From: CAYMAX01 sp964388595
GTDB lineage: Bacteria > Bacteroidota > Bacteroidia > Bacteroidales > UBA932
Direction: 5' to 3'
Length of the DNA stretch: 43,475 nucleotides
Assembly: GCA_964388595.1 (NCBI GenBank)
Contig: CAYMAX010000005.1
Location: 1-43,475, forward strand
Shown: piece after piece, positions 32,248 to 41,069 of the stretch
Layout of the letters: every line of letters begins with the position of its first letter
How positions within the stretch are numbered: the first letter of the stretch is position 1
Notes under the pieces: model-generated
What the model saw: only the letters and a program-made list of their open reading frames with translations
Told to the model about the DNA's origin: nothing
Database searches by the model: none
Translations under genes and position numbers: made by a program

Positions 32248-33096
32248 ATGTCTTTGCAATCCATTCCCATAGATGTTGTCCACGATAAGATTATCGCATC
32301 CATTCGCTCTTTTTTCGCAAAAGCAGGGAAAACCACTGCCGTTCTCGGTCTATCCGGCGGCATTGACTCCGCTGTAGTAGCTGCCTTGGCAGCAGAAGCG
32401 CTGGGAGCTGAGAATGTCTTGGGGATAATAATGCCATCTCAATTTTCCACCCTGCATTCCATAAGCGATGCCATCGATTTGTCCAATAATTTAAAGATTA
32501 AATACTACGTTATTCCCATTGAAAGGATATACAACAGATTCATTAAGGATATTCACCTCATATTCAACAATGACGATTCATGGGACACCACTCAGGAGAA
32601 TATTCAAGCCCGCATACGTGGTACCATTCTTATGGCCTATTCCAACAGGAATGGAGCACTGGTACTGAATACTTCCAACAAAAGTGAACTTTCTGCAGGC
32701 TACGGCACTCTATATGGCGACCTTGCCGGATCTCTTATGGTCATTGCCGATATATACAAACTTCAAGTTTATGACTTGGCTCACTATCTCAATTCCAATA
32801 ATGAGATTATTCCGCACGCCATTATTACCAAAGCTCCATCAGCAGAACTCCGTGATGGGCAGAAAGATTCCGATTCTCTTCCCGAATACGACATTCTCGA
32901 TCCCATTCTGTACGCATTAAATGAGGAAGGAATCTCCCCGAAAGAGCTTATTGCACACGGAGTCGACAAGACTATTCTTGACAGGATACTTAAGTTGAAA
33001 GCCGGTGCATCCTTTAAGGCTCATCAAATGCCCCAGATTATAAAAATTAGTGAAAAACCACTTCTCGAGAAGAGTAAGTGGGTAACAGAACGATGA
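32248..33096 (+). CDS. nadE: NAD synthetase, ammonia-dependent form
   Basis: NadE adenylates deamido-NAD and amidates it to NAD. The 282-residue protein is the synthetase (N-type ATP pyrophosphatase) domain only, with the PP-loop LGLSGGIDSAVVAALAAEALG, the TTQENIQARIRGTILM stretch, TSNKSELSAGYGTLYGDLAGS and TKAPSAELRDGQKDSDSLP. The glutaminase (nitrilase) domain found in many Bacteroidota NadE proteins is absent, and no stand-alone glutaminase is adjacent, so free ammonia is the likely nitrogen source. The C-terminal region resembles the end of glutamine-dependent enzymes, hinting at loss of the N-terminal domain. The stop overlaps the next gene's ATG. Confidence 0.94.
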   Translation: MSLQSIPIDVVHDKIIASIRSFFAKAGKTTAVLGLSGGIDSAVVAALAAEALGAENVLGIIMPSQFSTLHSISDAIDLSNNLKIKYYVIPIERIYNRFIKDIHLIFNNDDSWDTTQENIQARIRGTILMAYSNRNGALVLNTSNKSELSAGYGTLYGDLAGSLMVIADIYKLQVYDLAHYLNSNNEIIPHAIITKAPSAELRDGQKDSDSLPEYDILDPILYALNEEGISPKELIAHGVDKTILDRILKLKAGASFKAHQMPQIIKISEKPLLEKSKWVTER

Positions 33097-33347
33097 TATT
33101 ATATTTAACTGCATTCATCTTCGTTGGACTGTGTATGTTTCTTCTCTGTTTCAACGTTATTTTCAGGAAAGGTAAATCTTTCCCTGACGGAGAGATCAGT
33201 CACAACAATGAACTTCGTAAGAGAGGAATCACCTGTGCTCGTGAAGAGGAGCTGCGACTGTGGAAGCGGTCAGCAAACGATAATTCAGCCGAGAAGAAAA
33301 TTTCCTGCGAAGGTTGCAGTTTTCATTGCAAAGACAATCAAATATGA
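33093..33347 (+). CDS. Small Cys-rich membrane protein of unknown function
   Basis: An 84-residue protein beginning MILYLTAFIFVGLCMFLLCF, one N-terminal membrane helix followed by a soluble tail with the sequence KGKSFPDGEISHNNELRKRG, a Cys in GITCAREEEL and a C-terminal CEGCSFHC cluster. The start at 33093 overlaps the nadE stop as ATGA, and its own stop overlaps the der start the same way, so it is tightly coupled between two core genes. I recall similar small proteins in Bacteroidota genomes but no known function. The Cys/His cluster could bind metal. Confidence 0.75.
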   Translation: MILYLTAFIFVGLCMFLLCFNVIFRKGKSFPDGEISHNNELRKRGITCAREEELRLWKRSANDNSAEKKISCEGCSFHCKDNQI

Positions 33348-34657
33348 GTTTAGTAGCAATAGTAGGCCGCCCAAATGTCGGCAAATCCACTCTGTTCAAT
33401 CGCCTCGTAGGGATGAGGCAAGCCATAGTCGATGAGACCGCAGGTGTCACCAGAGACAGACACTATGGCAAAAGCGACTGGTGTGGAAGAGAATTTTCAG
33501 TGGTAGATACAGGAGGATACACCTCCAACACTGAGGATGTTTTCGAAGAGGAAATCCGTAAACAGGTCAAAATAGCGATAGATGAAGCCGATGTCATCCT
33601 GTTTATGGTTGAAGTCGGGACAGGTATCACCGATTTCGACCAGGACATTGCCAATATATTGAGAAGAACTAAAAAGCCGGTTTTGACTGTCGTCAACAAG
33701 GTGGATTCTCCTGCCAAACAGTACGATGCCTACCAGTTCTTCTCTTTGGGACTTGGCGACCCCATTAATATCTCATCCGCCAACGGGAGTGGCACGGGAG
33801 AGTTGTTAGATGAATTAATAAAAGTTTTGCCCTCTGATGCTCCCTCTCAGACGGAGGATGAAGAAAAACACATCCCCCGCATAGCTATCATAGGTAAGCC
33901 AAATGTCGGCAAATCCTCTCTAACCAATGCTTTTCTTGGAGAAGAACGCAACATCGTCACCCCTGTGGCTGGTACTACGCGTGACTCCATTGAATCGTAT
34001 TACAACAAATTTGGCCACGAATTTATCCTCGTAGATACTGCCGGTTTGCGAAAAAAAACCAAAGTCAAGGAAGATCTTGAATTCTATTCTGTAATGCGCT
34101 CCATCAGAGCTATCGAATATGCAGACATATGTATCCTCATGCTTGACGCCCAGACCGGTGTAGAGGCGCAGGATATGGCCATTTTTAATCTGGTCATTCG
34201 CAATCGCAAGGGATGTGTGATAGTGGTCAACAAGTGGGATACTGTTACCAAAGATAACAACACTATGAAAGATTACACAGATATGATCAAGAAGAAAATC
34301 GCTCCATTTACAGACCTCCCGATTGTGTTTACATCTGTGACCGGCAAACAAAGAATTTTTGATATTTTGGAAATGGCAGACAAAGTATATAACAACTATT
34401 CCAAAAAAATTCCTACTTCACAGCTCAATGATGCCATGCTACCGGAGATTGAAAACTACCCTCCTCCATCTCTCAAAGGCAAATACATAAAAATTAAATT
34501 TATAACCCAGCTCCCTACTGTATTTCCTTCATTCGCCTTCTTCTGCAACCTTCCGCAATACGTCAGAGATCCATACAAAAGATTTCTTGAAAATAAATTG
34601 AGGGAGCATTTTGACTTCAATGGCTGCCCCATTCAGATATTTTTGAGAGCGAAATAA
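33344..34657 (+). CDS. der: Ribosome assembly GTPase Der (EngA)
   Basis: Der has two tandem GTPase domains and acts in 50S assembly. G domain 1: GRPNVGKST, DTGGY, NKVD. G domain 2: GKPNVGKSS, DTAGL, NKWD. A KH-like domain follows (about residues 350-437; FITQLPTVFPSFAFFCN). The start at 33344 (MSLVAIVGRPNVGKST) is preferred to 33314 because it directly precedes the first G1 motif and overlaps the upstream stop as ATGA. Product 437 residues, normal length. It ends two bases before the convergent DUF4783 gene. Confidence 0.97.
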   Translation: MSLVAIVGRPNVGKSTLFNRLVGMRQAIVDETAGVTRDRHYGKSDWCGREFSVVDTGGYTSNTEDVFEEEIRKQVKIAIDEADVILFMVEVGTGITDFDQDIANILRRTKKPVLTVVNKVDSPAKQYDAYQFFSLGLGDPINISSANGSGTGELLDELIKVLPSDAPSQTEDEEKHIPRIAIIGKPNVGKSSLTNAFLGEERNIVTPVAGTTRDSIESYYNKFGHEFILVDTAGLRKKTKVKEDLEFYSVMRSIRAIEYADICILMLDAQTGVEAQDMAIFNLVIRNRKGCVIVVNKWDTVTKDNNTMKDYTDMIKKKIAPFTDLPIVFTSVTGKQRIFDILEMADKVYNNYSKKIPTSQLNDAMLPEIENYPPPSLKGKYIKIKFITQLPTVFPSFAFFCNLPQYVRDPYKRFLENKLREHFDFNGCPIQIFLRAK

Positions 34658-34659
34658 TA

Positions 34660-35058
34660 TTACTCTCTTTCGATTTTTATTTGTTGGATACTGTTGCCCT
34701 CTTCAGAGGTATTGACAAATATGATGACACGAAATTTATAGCCACCTCCGTCGAGATGACCGATGGCGTATTTCATATTGTATGAACCGCTCTTGTGTAC
34801 TATGTCAAAAGATTTGGGAGTATTAGCACTGAAAAATTTTTTCAATATTTGTTTAGCTTGATTCTTGCTGCAATTATTTGCCTCTCCGAGAACATCAAGC
34901 TCGAGATTATCTGCAAACCATGCTGATAGATAATCAGCATTCCCTTGCTGTATATACTTGGAAATGGGTAAAAACACATCGTGCTCTTGAACATCTTGTC
35001 CGAAAGAAAGAGCAGTAGACGCCAGGAATGCTACAATAATTATAAAAATTCTTTTCAT
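34660..35058 (-). CDS. Secreted DUF4783-family protein
   Basis: A 132-residue protein (start MKRIFIIIVAFLASTALSFG, a signal peptide) with a small cystatin/NTF2-like domain: ISKYIQQGNADYLSAWFADNLELDVL, KNQAKQILKKFF and the strand pattern YAIGHLDGGGYKFRVIIFVN. This fits DUF4783, a Bacteroidota family found near core genes with no assigned function. An ATG at 35082 would add eight residues before the signal; 35058 is preferred. It is a single gene facing der, with no TAnnTTTG element seen upstream. Confidence 0.8.
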   Translation of the reverse strand: MKRIFIIIVAFLASTALSFGQDVQEHDVFLPISKYIQQGNADYLSAWFADNLELDVLGEANNCSKNQAKQILKKFFSANTPKSFDIVHKSGSYNMKYAIGHLDGGGYKFRVIIFVNTSEEGNSIQQIKIERE

Positions 35059-35124
35059 TTCTAACGTGAAGATGTTTAGCAAAAATCAAGCCATATAAAA
35101 ATTATCTTATTTCAATAATAGTCT

Positions 35125-35132
35125 TAATTTTG
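35125..35132 (+). promoter_or_regulatory. -7 element for rlmH
   Basis: TAATTTTG matches TAnnTTTG and lies 17 bases before the rlmH ATG. No -33 TTTG at 19-21 bases. Confidence 0.45.
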
Positions 35133-35149
35133 TAAAGATTTATCGACCA

Positions 35150-35623
35150 ATGAAATTTACTCTTTTGATGATAGGAAAAAGCTCCTTCCCTTTCATACGG
35201 GAGGGCATCTCTATGTACGAAAAGAGGATTAATCATTATATCGCATTCGAAATCGTTGAGATACCTGATATCAAAGGGACTGCATCACTGTCCAAAGAAC
35301 TTGTCAAAGCAAAAGAGGGTACGGCCATCCTCAAAAAGATTAAAGACCGTGATGAAGTAGTACTTCTTGATGAGAAGGGGAAAATGTTTTCTTCTCTGGA
35401 GTGGGCACATTTTTTGGAGACGAGAAATGTCAATACAAGCACAGATATGGTTTTCGTGATAGGAGGAGCTTATGGTTTTTCACAGGAAGTATATCAAAGA
35501 GCCGACTCTTTGCTCTCACTTTCTAAGATGACTTTTTCTCATCAGATTATTCGATTATCTTTTACCGAACAGCTCTACAGAGCTATGACTATCATAAAAG
35601 GAGAGCCCTATCACAATGAATAA
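35150..35623 (+). CDS. rlmH: 23S rRNA (pseudouridine1915-N3)-methyltransferase RlmH
   Basis: RlmH is a SPOUT methyltransferase that modifies pseudouridine 1915 in helix 69 of 23S rRNA. The 157-residue protein has the knot sequences FVIGGAYGFSQEVYQRAD and LSLSKMTFSHQIIRLSFTEQLYRAMTIIKG-type end (here split across residues 120-150) finishing GEPYHNE. Complete length. It overlaps the kinase gene by 8 bases. Confidence 0.96.
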   Translation: MKFTLLMIGKSSFPFIREGISMYEKRINHYIAFEIVEIPDIKGTASLSKELVKAKEGTAILKKIKDRDEVVLLDEKGKMFSSLEWAHFLETRNVNTSTDMVFVIGGAYGFSQEVYQRADSLLSLSKMTFSHQIIRLSFTEQLYRAMTIIKGEPYHNE

Positions 35624-38600
35624 GTCAACGAAAATACGCAAATTGCTCTTCGACAACAGGACATCCCTGTTTTGGGTGCTGGCCGCTCTGCTGTTTGCAC
35701 TTTCGTTCATTCAGTACCACTCTGTCAACATACAGACCGAGACCAAAAAAGTACAGCACAGATTCCTTTTCAGAGAAAAAATCCTCAACGAATATATACA
35801 AAAAGCCATAAATGTTCCTAATGACAAATGGCTTCAATTTGATAATTTCCCTGACGATATGGTGCTCTACAAATACAATGCAGACACTATTCAGAGTTGG
35901 GTAAATCTTTTCCCCATAAGCAATGACGAAGTAGATCTCATCCCTTTGTGGTACAGGATTCACGATATGAACAATCGCAATCTGTACAATACCCCACTCG
36001 CTTACGTTAGTGATGATGAACAATATATCAATCTCGGTTCCTGTTGGTATGTGATTAAGATTGTGAAAGAGAAGAATGTGAAGATAATAGCGGGATTGAA
36101 GATAAAGACTCAATATATAGTCGAAAATTCTGTTCTTACCAATACAGTTAATCGCCATCTCGGGCTAAAGAAAGGCTTCACTTCTGTCCCGGTTTATATA
36201 GATGACGGGCATGTCATATATAGTTCTGACGGAGATGCTTTATTCTCTATTGTCAATGATGCCCCCCTCTCTCTCAGCAGGCAAAATACCGATCTGAGAT
36301 GGATTTCTTTTCTTTTTATTCTGGCTGCGCTATTTTCTTATCATCTTTCCAAAAGAACTTTTAAGTCTCTCTTCCTCACAGCTGTGGGAATATTTGCCAT
36401 TTGGGGAGGTTCTCTATTGCTCATCAATGACAGCCCTACTGATATTTCGATCTTCTCACCTTCTCTCTATGCCGATTCTGTATTCAACTCTTTGGGCCAT
36501 CTTTTGCTATGCCACTTCTTCATCTTCCTGCTCATTATTGCCCTATTTATAAGTCGCAAAGAAATAAAAAAGAACATCCTCTCCTCTTCCTTATGGATAT
36601 CCCGACTGAAGAAATTGGGGATGTCGCTCATTCCGCTTGCTCTTCTATTCTACATCCATTTTACTCTCAAATCTCTGATTGTCAATTCCAATATAGCTCT
36701 TGAGCTATATCGATTGGAAGCTATATCCATCTATTCTGTTCTCATTTTCTTTCTGTATGCTCTCCTATTTCTATCACTTCTCCTCTGTATTTATCTTGTA
36801 AGGTATCTCTTCAAACACTCTTCCGGACACTCTATATTGTCCACTAAAATTATGGTGATTTATTTCCTTGTCATATCACTATATACTACTCTCACTATAA
36901 GCCTTTACGGCTTTAGACGAGAATGTGAAAGCAATAAAGTTCTTACAGACAAACTTGCAGTGGAGAGAGATATGACTCTGGAACTCCAACTTCGTTCCAT
37001 TGAAGGGTATATCATATCAGACCCGCTGATTAGAATGCTTGTGGGTGTACCTCAGGGAGAGAATCTTATTAGAAACAGGCTTTCCGAACTCTATTTTTGG
37101 AATATCGCTCAAAGATATGACCTCAGACTCACCATCTGCGGAGAAAACGAGCTTTTATTGACAGAAGAATACCCGGCTCCCACCAATTGTTTCGCTTTTT
37201 ATAGAGATGATATCATTTTGAAATACGGAGTACCATTGGCCCGCAATTCTGCTTTTTATTTTATCAACAACTTTAAAAACAGAATAAGGTATATCGGTGT
37301 GTTCAGCTTCCTGAACAATGGGAGACTTTACAACATTTACCTCGAAATAGATTCAAAACAGACCAAAGATGCGATTGGTTATCCTGCCCTTTTGCTTGAC
37401 TCCAAAGGGCTCGCTAATACTGTCCCCACCAAAAATTATTCTTACGCCAAATATTTCGACAGAAGACTCACTTCCAACAAAGGAAAATATAATTACCCCA
37501 TCTACTACGATGTGGATAAGATCCCTTCGGGATTTTCCTACCGTTTCATCAACGGATATTTTCACTTCTTCAATAAGGTCTCTGACGATAATTTAATAGT
37601 CGTCAGCCGCCCCGGAAGGACATTCCTGCCATATCTTGTTTTCTTCTCATACCTATTCCTTTTCTACGGAGCCATTATCTTCATCATAATGGGATTACGC
37701 AAAAGGAGTAAAGGTCATCTGTTTAGCTCTCCCAAACGTTCATTCCGAGGTAAGATAACCATTCTCGTAACATCTGCGATGGTTATCTCTCTCATCGCCA
37801 TGGGCACAGGAAGCGTTATTTTCACTATCAACATCATTAATGAGAATAATCGGACACAGATGGAAGAGAAACTCTCATCTGTTCAGGTAACCATTTCTGA
37901 GATGTGTAAATATGCTCAACAGTACAACGAAATCAATAATATGGATATGTATCGCGCTATGGACAGGGTTGCTTCCAATACACAGGTCGATATCAATCTA
38001 TACGATCCTTTAGGACGTCTTATCCGCTCCACCAAACCTGAAGTTTTCGATCAATACTTATTGAGTTGCCGCATCAATCCCACAGCCTATTACAATCTCA
38101 TCTATCTTCATAAGATGCAGGTGATACAGGAAGAAACTGTTGCCAGTCTCAAATACTATTCCCTCTACGCACCCATTCTCAATGCAAAAGGCAATATCGT
38201 GGCCATCGCCAATATTCCATATTTCTCCAACAGTGCCGATTTCAGAGAGGATGCATCTTCTATTATCGCCGCCATCATCAATCTATATCTTCTTTTGCTT
38301 ATTGCCTCCATTATGGGAGGGATAACTGTTTCCAATTCCATCACCAAGCCTCTTGCCGACATCTCCGGTAAAATGCGTGAAATAGATATTTCCAGCAAAC
38401 CAGAGCATATCGACTACAAGGGCGATGACGAATTAGGGACACTTGTCAAAGCCTACAATTCCATGGTGGACGATCTTGATAAGAGTACCAAAAAATTGGC
38501 ACAGAGTGAACGTGAACAGGCATGGAGAGAAATGGCTCGGCAAATAGCCCATGAGATAAAGAACCCTCTTACTCCCATGAGGTTGAGCATTCAACACCTT

Positions 38601-39185
38601 GTCAGACTCAGGAAGAATAATGTCCCTGACTGGCAGGAGAAGTTTGATTCTCTCTCTGTATCTTTGCTAGAACAGATAGACATTCTCTCTGAGACAGCTA
38701 CAGAATTTTCAAGCTTTGCCAAGTTTTACAATGAAGAGGATTCCTCATTCGATTTGATAGATGTCATCAAGGAAGAAATGATACTCTTCGACAACAGAGA
38801 AAATATCTCCATCGAGTTTCATTGTGAACTCCACGAAGCTTATGTATTTACCAAGAAAAGTCAGATCTCCAGAGCATTCGTAAATCTTCTTTCCAATGCT
38901 ATTCAGGCTACTGAGAATAAAGATGATGGAATAGTGAGAATCACTCTTACCAGAGAAGACAATATGTTCAAGATAGCTGTGGAAGATAACGGAAAAGGAG
39001 TGTCACAGGAAAATCTGAATAAGCTTTTCAAGCCCAACTTTACAACCAAGACCAGCGGAACAGGACTCGGACTCGCCATCTGCAAAAACATCATAGACCA
39101 GTGCCATGGTGAGATTTACTATGAACAATCAGAACTTTCAGGTGCCTGCTTTGTCATCAAGCTACTCAGTCAACGACAGGAATAG
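35616..39185 (+). CDS. NtrY-like sensor histidine kinase, very long N-terminal membrane part
   Basis: A 1189-residue membrane histidine kinase. About ten hydrophobic segments occur: one at 15-33, a periplasmic-type domain to about 230, a block of six or seven between 230 and 430, another soluble region, then further helices near 670, 710 and 890. After the last helix come HAMP (SITKPLADISGKMREIDIS), HisKA with REMARQIAHEIKNPLTPMRLS (phospho-acceptor His) and a HATPase domain (NLLSNAIQATE, VEDNGKGV, TSGTGLGLAICKN). The HEIKNPLTP signature is that of NtrY-type kinases. The gene overlaps rlmH at its start. Its likely partner, an NtrX-like regulator, is encoded convergently with a 20-base 3' overlap. 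Signal unknown. Confidence 0.92.
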   Translation: MNKSTKIRKLLFDNRTSLFWVLAALLFALSFIQYHSVNIQTETKKVQHRFLFREKILNEYIQKAINVPNDKWLQFDNFPDDMVLYKYNADTIQSWVNLFPISNDEVDLIPLWYRIHDMNNRNLYNTPLAYVSDDEQYINLGSCWYVIKIVKEKNVKIIAGLKIKTQYIVENSVLTNTVNRHLGLKKGFTSVPVYIDDGHVIYSSDGDALFSIVNDAPLSLSRQNTDLRWISFLFILAALFSYHLSKRTFKSLFLTAVGIFAIWGGSLLLINDSPTDISIFSPSLYADSVFNSLGHLLLCHFFIFLLIIALFISRKEIKKNILSSSLWISRLKKLGMSLIPLALLFYIHFTLKSLIVNSNIALELYRLEAISIYSVLIFFLYALLFLSLLLCIYLVRYLFKHSSGHSILSTKIMVIYFLVISLYTTLTISLYGFRRECESNKVLTDKLAVERDMTLELQLRSIEGYIISDPLIRMLVGVPQGENLIRNRLSELYFWNIAQRYDLRLTICGENELLLTEEYPAPTNCFAFYRDDIILKYGVPLARNSAFYFINNFKNRIRYIGVFSFLNNGRLYNIYLEIDSKQTKDAIGYPALLLDSKGLANTVPTKNYSYAKYFDRRLTSNKGKYNYPIYYDVDKIPSGFSYRFINGYFHFFNKVSDDNLIVVSRPGRTFLPYLVFFSYLFLFYGAIIFIIMGLRKRSKGHLFSSPKRSFRGKITILVTSAMVISLIAMGTGSVIFTINIINENNRTQMEEKLSSVQVTISEMCKYAQQYNEINNMDMYRAMDRVASNTQVDINLYDPLGRLIRSTKPEVFDQYLLSCRINPTAYYNLIYLHKMQVIQEETVASLKYYSLYAPILNAKGNIVAIANIPYFSNSADFREDASSIIAAIINLYLLLLIASIMGGITVSNSITKPLADISGKMREIDISSKPEHIDYKGDDELGTLVKAYNSMVDDLDKSTKKLAQSEREQAWREMARQIAHEIKNPLTPMRLSIQHLVRLRKNNVPDWQEKFDSLSVSLLEQIDILSETATEFSSFAKFYNEEDSSFDLIDVIKEEMILFDNRENISIEFHCELHEAYVFTKKSQISRAFVNLLSNAIQATENKDDGIVRITLTREDNMFKIAVEDNGKGVSQENLNKLFKPNFTTKTSGTGLGLAICKNIIDQCHGEIYYEQSELSGACFVIKLLSQRQE

Positions 39186-40329
39186 CATAGAGAAGAACAT
39201 CATTTTTGGTAATCTTCCCATTGGAAAGAATTATCAAACGCTCGGTAACATTGCGTAATTCACGGATATTTCCCCCCCAGGAATATTTTTTAAGTTCTTC
39301 GAGAGCATCATCGTCAATAGCGATTTTGGGCTTCCCTGCATCTTCACATATTTGTGTGATGAAATGGTCTATCAAGATGGGAATGTCATCAATCCTCTCA
39401 ATGAGGGGTGGAACGTGAATCACTATGACACTCAATCTGTGAAAGAGGTCTTCTCTGAAAGTGCCTTTGGCAATCTCTTCTTTAAGATTCTTGTTGGTAG
39501 CAGCCACAACACGGACATTTACGAATATCTCTTTGTCACTGCCCACTCGTGAAAGTTTATTTTCCTGAAGTACTCTTAGGACTTTGGCTTGTGCAGCCAG
39601 ACTCATGTCTCCTATCTCATCAAGAAAAAGTGTACCGCCGTCTGCTTGTTCAAATTTACCTTTGTGCTGTTTGATGGCAGAAGTAAAAGCTCCCTTCTCG
39701 TGTCCGAAGAGTTCGCTTTCAATAAGTTCACTTGGTATAGCCGCACAATTGACCTCAACAAAGGGCATCGCTGCTCTATCACTCTTCTCGTGAATCCATC
39801 TGGCGACCAACTCTTTGCCGGTACCATTGGAACCTGTCACCAAGACTCTTGCATCTGTAGGAGCCACTCTGTCTATCATCTCCTTAATGCGCATAATAGC
39901 TGACGATGTACCGATTATTTCCTGAATTTTGGAAACTTTGCGTTTTAGAATCTTAGTCTCCTTCACTAACTCGTTTTTATCGGTAGCATTCTTAAGTGTG
40001 ATGAGTATTCTATTGAGATCCAAAGGCTTCTGTATAAAATCAAAAGCCCCTTTCTTGATACATTCGACAGCAGTGTCTATCGAGCCATGGCCAGATATCA
40101 TGATGATGGCGGACTCACACCCGCTTTCAGTCAATTTATCAAGCACCTCGACTCCATCCATCCCGGGCATTTTGATGTCGCAAAAAATAACATCAAATTT
40201 ATTTTGTGTAGCCTGTTCCAACCCTTGTACACCATCTTCGGCAAGAGTAATTTCGTGACCCTCAAATTCCAATATCTCTTTAAGAGTATTCCTGATACTC
40301 TTTTCATCATCAATTATTAGTATCTTCAT
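39166..40329 (-). CDS. Sigma54-type response regulator lacking the DNA-binding domain
   Basis: A 387-residue NtrC/NtrX-like regulator: receiver domain (1-120, phospho-acceptor Asp51 in DVIFCDIKMPG), then a sigma54-interaction AAA+ domain (about 142-375) with Walker A GSNGTGKE, the sigma54 loop as GAFTSA (usual form GAFTGA), Walker B GGTLFLDEIGDM and the arginine-finger region GTFREDLFHRLSV. It stops at LLYAIPVVD, right after the AAA+ domain, so the usual C-terminal Fis-type helix-turn-helix is missing. The start MKILIIDDEKS at 40329 is chosen because a promoter element lies at 40349-40356; an upstream ATG at 40395 would lie before it. The kinase ends within its last 20 bases on the other strand. 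Confidence 0.9.
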   Translation of the reverse strand: MKILIIDDEKSIRNTLKEILEFEGHEITLAEDGVQGLEQATQNKFDVIFCDIKMPGMDGVEVLDKLTESGCESAIIMISGHGSIDTAVECIKKGAFDFIQKPLDLNRILITLKNATDKNELVKETKILKRKVSKIQEIIGTSSAIMRIKEMIDRVAPTDARVLVTGSNGTGKELVARWIHEKSDRAAMPFVEVNCAAIPSELIESELFGHEKGAFTSAIKQHKGKFEQADGGTLFLDEIGDMSLAAQAKVLRVLQENKLSRVGSDKEIFVNVRVVAATNKNLKEEIAKGTFREDLFHRLSVIVIHVPPLIERIDDIPILIDHFITQICEDAGKPKIAIDDDALEELKKYSWGGNIRELRNVTERLIILSNGKITKNDVLLYAIPVVD

Positions 40330-40348
40330 CATCTCTGATTTTTCGGGG

Positions 40349-40378
40349 CAAATATACGATTTTTTTATCGTACATTTG
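40349..40378. promoter_or_regulatory. Divergent -7 elements around a palindrome (regulator / cmk)
   Basis: The minus-strand TATATTTG (40356-40349) serves the response regulator, and the plus-strand TACATTTG (40371-40378) faces cmk; both match TAnnTTTG. Between and touching them is TACGAT (40355-40360), six T, ATCGTA (40367-40372), a perfect 6-bp inverted repeat. A protein bound here would sit upstream of both -7 elements. The cmk ATG starts five bases after its element, so that mRNA would be nearly leaderless. Confidence 0.5.
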
Positions 40379-40382
40379 TGAT

Positions 40383-41069
40383 ATGTTGTCTTCACCCATT
40401 ATCATTGCCATTGACGGCTATTCTTCGACTGGCAAAAGCACATTTGCCAAACTTCTTGCCTCCAGACTCGGGTATATTTATATCGATACCGGTGCTATGT
40501 ATCGTGCAGTGACTCTTCTGAGTCTGCGTATGGGGCTAATATCAAAGGACAATAAAGTCAATGAACCGGATTTGCAGAGACTTCTCTCTTCAGGTGTTGA
40601 GATTAATTTTCGTGCTACCGGTGACAATTTTAAGAGCGAGACTTACCTTCAGGGGGAAAATGTTGAGAAGGAGATTCGCACCTTGAAAGTGTCAAACAGA
40701 GTGAGTTATATTGCAGCCATTCCATTTGTTCGTGATTATGTCAATGAACGTCTCATCGAGATTGGCAAAAATAAAGGTGTGGTGATGGATGGCAGAGACA
40801 TTGGCACTGCAGTGTTTCCAAATGCAGAACTGAAGATATTTATGACAGCCGAGCCTGAGATACGGGCAGAAAGAAGACTTTTAGAACTGAAATCCAAAGG
40901 CGAGGAAGCTGACCTTAAGCAAGTTCTCGACAATCTCAAAGAGAGAGATTATATAGATCAGCACAGAGCCGTGGCCCCACTGACCAGAGCCCCGGATGCT
41001 GTATTATTGGACAATAGTCATCTTACCATCGAACAAGAACTGAAGTGGGCTCTTACTCTTTTGAAATGA
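40383..41069 (+). CDS. cmk: Cytidylate kinase
   Basis: Cmk phosphorylates CMP and dCMP to the diphosphates. The 228-residue protein has the P-loop AIDGYSSTGKSTFAKLLA, the CMP-binding YIDTGAMYRAVT, MDGRDIGTAVFPNAELKIFM and the lid RLLELKSKGE region with the C-terminal DNSHLTIEQ. Normal length. The ispH start overlaps its stop (ATGA). Confidence 0.96.
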   Translation: MLSSPIIIAIDGYSSTGKSTFAKLLASRLGYIYIDTGAMYRAVTLLSLRMGLISKDNKVNEPDLQRLLSSGVEINFRATGDNFKSETYLQGENVEKEIRTLKVSNRVSYIAAIPFVRDYVNERLIEIGKNKGVVMDGRDIGTAVFPNAELKIFMTAEPEIRAERRLLELKSKGEEADLKQVLDNLKERDYIDQHRAVAPLTRAPDAVLLDNSHLTIEQELKWALTLLK

